NCBI GenBank assembly: GCA_964600075.1
Contig: CAZRIE010000086.1
Coordinates: 1 to 17,965, forward strand
Direction of reading: 5' to 3'
Length of the DNA: 17,965 nt
DNA from: CAZRIE01 sp964600075
GTDB lineage: Bacteria > Bacteroidota > Bacteroidia > Flavobacteriales > Flavobacteriaceae
Position numbers and translations under genes: made by a program. Shown here in pieces: positions 1 to 4,817 of the stretch (position 1 is the stretch's first letter; the number at the start of each line of letters is the position of its first letter). Below the pieces are notes generated by a model. It was not told the DNA's origin, made no database searches, and was given only the letters and a program-made list of their open reading frames with translations.

Positions 1-47
1 ATTAAGAATTGGTTTGGTTTTGATTTTAAAAATGTTAAAATTTCATA

Positions 48-68
48 CGAAAAATCGTACGGTTGTGT
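48..68 (-). terminator. weak terminator-like hairpin after the CoA-binding gene
   Basis: Just past the stop of the CoA-binding gene, the minus strand can fold a short stem (CGTACGA with TCGTATG, one wobble) followed by AAATTTT. It is weak and AT-rich, so this is only a candidate transcription end. Confidence 0.25.
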
Positions 69-78
69 AGCTTCATAA

Positions 79-438
79 TTAATACTGACCGGTCGCTAAA
101 AGTACAAGTGTACAAGCCATTTCTACCTCAACCCCTTTGTCTTCAAGTATTTTGTATAAATCCGGGTTTTCCGTTCCTGGATTAAAGATAACCCGTTTCG
201 GTCTTAATTGTAAGATTTTATCGATATATTCAGGCTGATGGCTTGCCCTGATATACAAAGTAATAGTATCAATGTTTTGAAAATCGTTTAAATTGGTCTT
301 TATTTGTATACTGCATATTTTACCTTCTTTTAAGCCGAACGCTTCAGTTTCAATGTTGTGGTTCAGAAGGCGATTAACCGCGAGATTGCTATAGCGGTTC
401 GATTTAAGGGAAGCTCCGAATACAAGTGTCTTTTTCAT
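79..438 (-). CDS. CoA-binding domain protein (YccU-like Rossmann fold)
   Basis: This 119-residue protein is a single compact Rossmann-type CoA-binding domain. The start MKKTLVFGASLKSNRYSN has the G-A-S nucleotide-loop pattern at residues 8-10. The end has the family's FNPGTEN motif (85-91) followed by VEMACTLVLL with a conserved Cys109. The length is that of a stand-alone domain; the family often runs somewhat longer. These proteins resemble the CoA-binding part of succinyl-CoA synthetase alpha, but a cellular role is not established. It is cytoplasmic, with no signal peptide or membrane segment. It lies downstream of the ketoacyl-ACP synthase gene on the same strand but is separated by 333 bp containing two strong hairpins, so it is probably transcribed alone. 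I see no clear promoter box. Family assignment is confident; function is not. Confidence 0.85.
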   Translation of the reverse strand: MKKTLVFGASLKSNRYSNLAVNRLLNHNIETEAFGLKEGKICSIQIKTNLNDFQNIDTITLYIRASHQPEYIDKILQLRPKRVIFNPGTENPDLYKILEDKGVEVEMACTLVLLATGQY

Positions 439-605
439 TTGTTAAATAGTGTGTTAAAGTTTATTAAGATTTGTAACTAGCACTATAAATAAACGTCTTT
501 TAGATTAGTCGTAGAGCACATCATACCTGTTCAAAATAATGGTCGTTGATAAAGTTATATGTTTATAGTTAATGGTTAGTGTTTAGTATAACGGCATCAA
601 CGAGA

Positions 606-633
606 GAAACCCCGATGGAAACATCGGGGTTTC
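606..633. repeat. perfect 12-bp hairpin with a 4-nt loop
   Basis: GAAACCCCGATG (606-617) is followed by loop GAAA and then by its exact complement CATCGGGGTTTC (622-633). The plus-strand loop is of GNRA type. It lies in the gap between the ketoacyl-ACP synthase and CoA-binding genes. There is no long T-tract on either strand, so it may be a processing or stabilising hairpin or a terminator with a poor U-tract. Confidence 0.6.
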
Positions 634-718
634 GTGTATTATATAATGAATTCATTTGACAGTACTGCGCAATGAAGTATCTATTGGTTGCTCGTGGCTA
701 TAGATTTGTTATTGAATG

Positions 719-763
719 AACCCCGTATCCACTTCCGATAGTATCGGAAGTGGATACGGGGTT
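719..763. terminator. long perfect inverted repeat at the 3' end of the KAS III gene
   Basis: Positions 719-740 and 742-763 are exact complements: a 22-bp arm on each side of a single central base. It begins about nine bases past the stop codon of the minus-strand ketoacyl-ACP synthase gene. It can form a very stable RNA stem capped by a few unpaired bases. The plus-strand side is followed by GTTTTG, while the minus-strand side has only GGGGTTCATT. It probably ends or protects the synthase transcript; the poor U-tract leaves terminator function uncertain. Confidence 0.5.
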
Positions 764-771
764 TTGTATCG

Positions 772-1779
772 TCACCACCGGATTATCGCACTGCCCCAGG
801 TAAAACCGCTGCCAAAAGCAGCAAGTACTACCAGGTCGCCTTCTCTTACTTTTCCCTCTTCCCAGGCTTCGGTGAGCGCGATAGGAATAGAAGCGGCCGT
901 AGTATTGCCATACTTCATAATGTTATTGAAAACTTGATCATCGTTCAGGCCGAATTTCCTTTGTATGAATTGTGAAATTCTAAGATTAGCTTGATGGGGA
1001 ACCAACAGGTCAATATCTGTTGGCTGCAGATTGTTCGCACCTAATCCTTCCATAATAACTTCGCTAAAACGAACCACGGCATTTTTAAATACAAATTGTC
1101 CGTTCATATGCGGAAAGTACGATTCGTCATCTGGGTCATTGTCGGCAACAATATCATTAACCCACCGACCCCCCATTCCAGGTGCCAGCAACGAAAGTTC
1201 TTCGGCATGTTGGCCTTCAGAATGTAAATGTGTAGATAAAATCCCTTTTGAAAGGTCTTCTTCCCTGCTTAAAACAGCAGCTCCGGCACCATCACCAAAA
1301 ATGACCGAAACGCCCCTACCCCGTGTGGTCATATCCAATCCTTTTGAATGAACTTCAGAGCCTATAACAAGTATGTTCTTATACATGCCGCTTTTAATGT
1401 ACTGATCGGCTACTGAGAGTGCATATATAAAACCCGAGCATTGGTTTCTGACATCTAAAGCTCCCACGGTCTTAATACCGAGGTCGCGTTGCACCAAAAC
1501 CCCAGGTCCCGGAAAATAATAATCCGGACTCAAAGTCGCGAATACGATAAAGTCGATATCATCTTTGTCGATTCCCGCTCTATCGATAGCTATTTTTGCA
1601 GCCTTTACGCCCATGGCCGTTGTTGTATCATCCTTGGTCGAAACGTGCCTTCTTTCTTTGATACCGGTTCGTTCTTGAATCCAGGCATCATCAGTGTCCA
1701 TGAGTTTAGAAAGGTCATCGTTGGTCACCACGTTGTCAGGTACGTAATATCCAAGTCCGATTATTTTTGAGTTGTACAT
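772..1779 (-). CDS. fabH: 3-oxoacyl-ACP synthase III (KAS III / FabH family)
   Basis: This 335-residue enzyme belongs to the thiolase-fold KAS III family, which condenses an acyl-CoA primer with malonyl-ACP to start fatty acid (or related polyketide) synthesis in the cytoplasm. The catalytic triad is complete: Cys114 in RNQCSGFIYAL, His262 in VPHQANLRI and Asn292 in YGNTTAASIP. The CoA-binding Trp33 and Arg37 are present in DDAWIQERTGI, and the glycine-rich FGDGAGAAVL (161-170) and C-terminal FGSGFTWGSAIIRW match the family. It is slightly longer than E. coli FabH (about 317). The gene stands alone, not beside plsX and rpmF where the primary flavobacterial fabH is often found. It may therefore be a paralogue with another primer or role; the symbol names the family. 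A long hairpin follows the stop. Confidence 0.9.
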   Translation of the reverse strand: MYNSKIIGLGYYVPDNVVTNDDLSKLMDTDDAWIQERTGIKERRHVSTKDDTTTAMGVKAAKIAIDRAGIDKDDIDFIVFATLSPDYYFPGPGVLVQRDLGIKTVGALDVRNQCSGFIYALSVADQYIKSGMYKNILVIGSEVHSKGLDMTTRGRGVSVIFGDGAGAAVLSREEDLSKGILSTHLHSEGQHAEELSLLAPGMGGRWVNDIVADNDPDDESYFPHMNGQFVFKNAVVRFSEVIMEGLGANNLQPTDIDLLVPHQANLRISQFIQRKFGLNDDQVFNNIMKYGNTTAASIPIALTEAWEEGKVREGDLVVLAAFGSGFTWGSAIIRW

Positions 1780-1952
1780 GTTCTTAGTTATAAAGTTATA
1801 AGGCTATTGGTCAGTCTTAAGCGAATCTAGAATAATTACCAATAAACTAAGGTAAGGAAATCAACAGACATCACTAAAATTAATATAAGCTTTTAGAGCA
1901 GTAAAAGAATTGGTTAAAAGTTTGGCAAATTCGAGGTACTGAATAAACGGAA

Positions 1953-3266
1953 TTAGGAAGACAAATATTTTTTATAACTATGTACTTCAACGTCGGCTTT
2001 CAAATCATGAAGTAAATTAAAAAGACCAAAAAATGTACGGTTCATATACAAAAAGTGCTTAGAACCACGGTTACCGTTCATTTTTCGTATTTGGCCATCC
2101 TGTGAATATCGTTCGCTCAAATTGGCAATCTTTGTCCAAAATTCATTGGCACCGAAATCGAATCGTTTTTCGTTAAAAGGTGACGTAAACAGCGTAAGCA
2201 TTTCTTTAAAGAGGGCTTTGAAGAATTTAAGTTCTTGGGCAGAATCAGTTGCAGTCAGTATTTCGAGTTCATACAACTTATTCATAAAGATTTCATCGTT
2301 TTGGATAATCTCTTTTTTGGCCAACTCAAAATAAGGCAGATAAAACTCATCTGGCACTTCTTTTATGCAGCCGAAGTCAATAGCAATAAGCGTCTCTTCA
2401 TTACTCACCAAAAAATTACCGGGGTGTGGGTCTGCATGTACCTTTCGTAACCCATGTATCTGAAACATATAAAAATCCCATAGGGTTTGGCCTAATTTGT
2501 TCCCCAGTTCTTGAGAGAAATCAGTTTTGGTAAACTCGCTGAGATGTTTGCCATGCATCCAATCCATAGTAATAATGCGCTCACTTGAGAGATCTTCGTA
2601 GTATGTGGGGAATTCAAGGTTTAAGATGATTTCGCACTGTTCCGTAATTTCCTTACTCTGTTTTAGTTCGAGAATATAATTGGTTTCTTCAATGAGCTTA
2701 TTTTCTACTTCCTTAAAATATTTGTCAGAGTCTTTTCCCTGAAGGTTAAACATTCTGGTGGCAATGGGCTTTATCAAAGCCAAATCACTACTTATACTTT
2801 CTGCTACACCCGGATATTGAATTTTTACGGCCAATTCTTTCCCATTTTTAGTTGCTTTGTGCACCTGCCCGATACTCGCCGCATTGATAGAATCACGTTC
2901 GAATGTGTCAAACAACTCCTCGGGATACTTATCTAAATATTTCTTGAAAGTTTTCCGAACTAGGGGCGCCGAAAGTGGTGGTACCGAAAACTGGGAAAGT
3001 GAAAATTTTTCTACGTATGCCCTTGGGAGCAGATTTTTGTCCATGCTCAACATCTGGGCAACTTTTAGGGCACTCCCTTTGAGCGTTTTCAAGCCGTCAT
3101 AAATATCTTCAGCGTTGTCTTCGTTGAGCTCGTCTTTGGTCAATTCCGGATTTACTAGTTTCTTACCATAATACTTGACGTAATTACCTCCAATTTTAAC
3201 ACCGGTTTTCACCAATTTGCTTGCGCGCTCTATTTTTCCAGTAGGAATTCGGTCAAGTGTCTTCAT
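1953..3266 (-). CDS. AarF/ABC1/UbiB kinase-like protein
   Basis: This 437-residue protein is an ABC1 (UbiB/COQ8) atypical kinase, a family linked to quinone synthesis and membrane lipid homeostasis as an ATPase or kinase. The diagnostic motifs are in order. The KxGQ-type segment appears as LKVAQMLSMD (67-76). The Ala-rich loop is NAASIGQVHKA (128-138). The ATP-binding lysine is in LAVKIQYPGV (Lys148). The conserved EETNY lies at 193-197. The catalytic segment is HADPHPGNF (277-285), and the metal-binding IDFG is at 296-299. Two deviations stand out: the invariant Gly of KxGQ is Ala70, and the Ala-rich loop starts with Asn. I see no C-terminal transmembrane pair as in E. coli UbiB. It starts 16 bp after the upstream TetR-like gene, so the two are almost certainly one operon. 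Confidence 0.9.
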   Translation of the reverse strand: MKTLDRIPTGKIERASKLVKTGVKIGGNYVKYYGKKLVNPELTKDELNEDNAEDIYDGLKTLKGSALKVAQMLSMDKNLLPRAYVEKFSLSQFSVPPLSAPLVRKTFKKYLDKYPEELFDTFERDSINAASIGQVHKATKNGKELAVKIQYPGVAESISSDLALIKPIATRMFNLQGKDSDKYFKEVENKLIEETNYILELKQSKEITEQCEIILNLEFPTYYEDLSSERIITMDWMHGKHLSEFTKTDFSQELGNKLGQTLWDFYMFQIHGLRKVHADPHPGNFLVSNEETLIAIDFGCIKEVPDEFYLPYFELAKKEIIQNDEIFMNKLYELEILTATDSAQELKFFKALFKEMLTLFTSPFNEKRFDFGANEFWTKIANLSERYSQDGQIRKMNGNRGSKHFLYMNRTFFGLFNLLHDLKADVEVHSYKKYLSS

Positions 3267-3282
3267 CTATTTTATTGTAGTG

Positions 3283-3942
3283 TTAGGCAAACTTTTCTTT
3301 ATAAAGAAACTTACCAAAATCAATAATGTTTTCCAATGGAGTATTGTCGAATACGTCAAAAATAGTATTTATCGATTTCTCTATGGCCATATCCGTTTTC
3401 TCAAAACCGGCGGAACTGTCGTCCATCCAAAACTTGAGTACAAACATGAATTGTAGCCAAGCACCTTCGGAAAATAGCTTCGGATTGTGCTTGGTGATTT
3501 TTAAGTTTTTACTTGCATTACCATCTTCTATCAAGTCGGCTGCAAAGGCTTTGATCTGTCTTCGTAATCCTTTAAGCTGCTCCATACTTTTCAACATATT
3601 CTTATGGTCTTCTAATGCAAACAACACGTAACTTCTATTTAACGTAAGCAGCTCGAAGAACGTATAGAAAAAAGTCAGCATCTTATCCTTGTTCGAAAAA
3701 CTATCATACTCCTTATTCTTATGCAGAAGATTTTCCGTGTTGCTATAGAATTTTTTCCAGATGGCCTTTTGTAATCCTTCGAACGAACCAAAGAAACTGT
3801 AAAAATCAGCTTCCGCAATTTTGTTGATTTTACAAAATTTATAAATGGATTTTGGAACTATCTCATGCTCCAGAACATAATCCATAAATCCTTCAATAAT
3901 CGTTTCTTCAGTAATTTTCTTTGCTTTTGCTTTTGTCGCCAT
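3283..3942 (-). CDS. TetR/AcrR-family-like regulator
   Basis: This 219-residue, mostly helical protein has a TetR-type DNA-binding N-terminus. A basic leader (MATKAKAKK) precedes a helix-turn-helix region around residues 10-65, with the recognition-helix pattern EADFYSFFGSFEGLQKAIW (44-62) in place of the usual YYHFxSKExLxxAV. The remaining ~150 residues form a helical ligand-binding or dimerisation domain typical of the Bacteroidota branch found with AarF genes. It is the first gene of a two-gene operon with the AarF-like gene 16 bp downstream, and probably controls that operon. The ligand is unknown. Upstream on the same strand lie the three tandem small-RNA units, whose last terminator ends about 80 bp before this start. 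The predicted fold and family are fairly sure, the regulated genes are inference. Confidence 0.8.
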   Translation of the reverse strand: MATKAKAKKITEETIIEGFMDYVLEHEIVPKSIYKFCKINKIAEADFYSFFGSFEGLQKAIWKKFYSNTENLLHKNKEYDSFSNKDKMLTFFYTFFELLTLNRSYVLFALEDHKNMLKSMEQLKGLRRQIKAFAADLIEDGNASKNLKITKHNPKLFSEGAWLQFMFVLKFWMDDSSAGFEKTDMAIEKSINTIFDVFDNTPLENIIDFGKFLYKEKFA

Positions 3943-4020
3943 ACTTAGGATTTTAGTAGCATAAAAATAACGATTAGGATGCGCATTCTATGTTAACGGA
4001 ATACCAATTCTTAATGCTAA

Positions 4021-4053
4021 AAACAAAAACGTGCTCTCCAAGGAAAGCACGTT
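4021..4053 (-). terminator. terminator of sRNA copy 1
   Basis: The minus-strand stem AACGTGCTTTCC / GGAGAGCACGTT has one U-G wobble and is followed by TTTGTTT. The wobble would be a C-A mismatch if the plus strand were transcribed. Confidence 0.75.
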
Positions 4054-4131
4054 CTTAAACAACCTAACCAATAAATAATCAAAACATGATTATGAGATAA
4101 TTTTCTTTTTCACAGCAATTTTCTTCACAAC
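4021..4131 (-). ncRNA. candidate small RNA, copy 1 of 3
   Basis: The minus-strand transcript is predicted to start a few bases after the TATATTTG box and to end in the U-tract after the terminator, about 110 nt. A 7-bp 5' hairpin forms from 4087-4093 and 4075-4081 (RNA AUAAUCA / UGAUUAU). The unpaired stretch UUAUUGGUUAGGUUGUUU (4074-4057) follows, then the terminator hairpin. No open reading frame of useful length is present. I do not recognise a named RNA family. An alternative is a leader or attenuator for the TetR-AarF operon just downstream. Confidence 0.55.
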
Positions 4132-4136
4132 CAGTA

Positions 4137-4168
4137 CAAATATATGTATTGTTCAACTCTTTATCAAA
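4137..4168 (-). promoter_or_regulatory. Bacteroidota promoter of sRNA copy 1
   Basis: On the minus strand, TTTG (4168-4165) is followed by exactly 20 bases and then TATATTTG (4144-4137). This is a full match to the TTTG-N20-TAnnTTTG promoter form of Bacteroidota. Confidence 0.65.
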
Positions 4169-4181
4169 TTTATTAAACAAA
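4148..4181. promoter_or_regulatory. dyad overlapping promoter of sRNA copy 1
   Basis: ATTGTTCAAC (4148-4157) and ATTAAACAAA (4172-4181) are imperfect inverted half-sites 14 bp apart. The same arrangement recurs in the other two units, so it may bind a regulator, or be part of an extended promoter. Confidence 0.35.
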
Positions 4182-4242
4182 ATAAATGTTAAATTTTTAT
4201 TTCTGGTTTAACTATAATAATGTAACAATTCGTAATCTTAAT

Positions 4243-4276
4243 AAAAAAAACGTGCTTTCGAGAGAAAGCACGTTTT
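4243..4276 (-). terminator. terminator of sRNA copy 2
   Basis: A perfect 13-bp stem (4247-4259 with 4264-4276) with loop UCUC on the minus strand is followed by a run of eight Ts there. It is almost symmetric, so it could also stop plus-strand transcription. Confidence 0.8.
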
Positions 4277-4352
4277 CAAACAACCTAACCAATAAATAAT
4301 CAAAACTTGATTATGACTTAATATTTCTTTTCACAGCAATTTTTCACATAAC
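4243..4352 (-). ncRNA. candidate small RNA, copy 2 of 3
   Basis: This has the same architecture as copy 1 and is the best-formed copy. The 5' hairpin (4308-4314 with 4296-4302, one extra pair possible inside) is followed by the invariant unpaired 18-mer and a perfect 13-bp terminator with eight Us. The start and end are predicted from the promoter box and U-tract, not observed. Confidence 0.6.
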
Positions 4353-4357
4353 AATTA

Positions 4358-4365
4358 CAAATATA
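4358..4365 (-). promoter_or_regulatory. -7 box of sRNA copy 2
   Basis: The minus-strand TATATTTG matches TAnnTTTG. The -33 region is degenerate (TTAAG at the usual distance). The box is conserved at the same place in all three units. Confidence 0.55.
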
Positions 4366-4368
4366 AGT

Positions 4369-4402
4369 ATTGTTTAATTATTTACTTAATTTATTAAACA
4401 AT
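4369..4402. promoter_or_regulatory. dyad overlapping promoter of sRNA copy 2
   Basis: ATTGTTTAAT (4369-4378) and ATTAAACAAT (4393-4402) form a perfect 10-bp inverted repeat with a 14-bp spacer. This is the best copy of the candidate operator. Confidence 0.45.
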
Positions 4403-4462
4403 AAAATGTTAAACTTTTACTTATCATTTAACTGTAAGTGATTACCAACTCCTAATGCTAAT

Positions 4463-4496
4463 AACAAAAACGTACTCTCAAGAGAGAGCACGTTTT
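4463..4496 (-). terminator. terminator of sRNA copy 3
   Basis: A 13-bp stem (4467-4479 with 4484-4496) has one G-U pair on the minus strand, which is A-C on the plus strand. On the minus strand it ends in TTTTTGTTA. Confidence 0.75.
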
Positions 4497-4574
4497 CAAA
4501 CAACCTAACCAATAAGTAAGCAACAATATGATTATGACTTAATTTTTTTTTTCATTACAACCCTTTCCAATTGG
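4463..4574 (-). ncRNA. candidate small RNA, copy 3 of 3 (diverged)
   Basis: This is the most diverged copy. The promoter box, the invariant 18-mer and the terminator are kept, but the 5' segment differs and the first hairpin has lost its complement (GCTTACTT where the others have GATTATTT). It may be a specialised or decaying copy. Confidence 0.5.
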
Positions 4575-4579
4575 GAATA

Positions 4580-4587
4580 CAAATATA
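4580..4587 (-). promoter_or_regulatory. -7 box of sRNA copy 3
   Basis: The minus-strand TATATTTG matches TAnnTTTG, but no recognisable TTTG lies at the -33 distance, so this promoter may be weak or depend on an activator. Confidence 0.5.
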
Positions 4588-4590
4588 ACT

Positions 4591-4624
4591 ATTGTTTAAC
4601 TATGTTTTTATTTTATTAAACAAT
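4591..4624. promoter_or_regulatory. dyad overlapping promoter of sRNA copy 3
   Basis: ATTGTTTAAC (4591-4600) and ATTAAACAAT (4615-4624) are inverted half-sites with one mismatch, again 14 bp apart. Confidence 0.4.
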
Positions 4625-4678
4625 ATAAATGTTAAACTTTCAGTTCCCCTTTGACTATATAGGTTAATTAGGTGTCAG

Positions 4679-4709
4679 TTTGTCACGATACCCTAGTATG
4701 GTATTTTAT
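4679..4709 (+). promoter_or_regulatory. candidate htpG promoter
   Basis: TTTG (4679-4682), 19 bases, then TATTTTAT (4702-4709) agrees with the Bacteroidota promoter form at the -33 box and spacing and partly at the -7 box. It implies a 5' leader of about 100 nt that includes the hairpin at 4777-4796. Confidence 0.4.
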
Positions 4710-4775
4710 TTGACTGTTATGATAAAATAAATTTCCCTCCAAAATAGAAAGGGAGTTAAGAGTAATAACTAAACA

Positions 4776-4799
4776 GATTCCCGCCTTCGCGGGAATGAC
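4776..4799. repeat. REP-like palindrome in the htpG leader
   Basis: ATTCCCGC (4777-4784), loop CTTC, GCGGGAAT (4789-4796) followed by GAC is the core of a widespread dispersed REP-type repeat. Its spurious reading frame on the minus strand gives the familiar peptide FPRRRES. It ends 21 bases before the htpG start. Only one copy is seen in this window. Confidence 0.65.
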
Positions 4800-4817
4800 A
4801 ATAAAATTCTCAATTTT

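Larger units (their letters stand above)
4002..4660 (-). repeat. three tandem ~220-bp repeats carrying small-RNA units
   Basis: Three direct copies have periods of 221 and 220 bp (terminator stem cores begin at 4030, 4251 and 4471). Each unit contains a plus-strand AACAAAAACGT-like start, a stem-loop, the invariant 18-mer AAACAACCTAACCAATAA (from 4057, 4278 and 4498), a CAAATATA box, and an AT-rich tail with ATTAAACAA and TGTTAAA. Copies 1 and 2 are closest; copy 3 is most diverged. The similarity covers almost the whole unit, so tandem duplication with later divergence explains it. The gap from 3943 to 4817 holds this array, the htpG promoter region and a REP-like hairpin, but no convincing gene for a protein. 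Confidence 0.9.

Noticed and set aside
716..937. Plus-strand open frame over the KAS III gene end
   Set aside because: It begins inside the 22-bp inverted repeat and then reads antisense through the KAS III coding sequence.
4085..4540. Tiny plus-strand leader peptides (MIMR in copy 1, MIMT in copy 3)
   Set aside because: They are four codons long, copy 2 lacks the start codon, and the promoter boxes and stem changes point to the other strand.
4002..4660. CRISPR array
   Set aside because: Only three units of about 220 bp with similarity across the whole unit; no short repeats with unique spacers and no cas genes.
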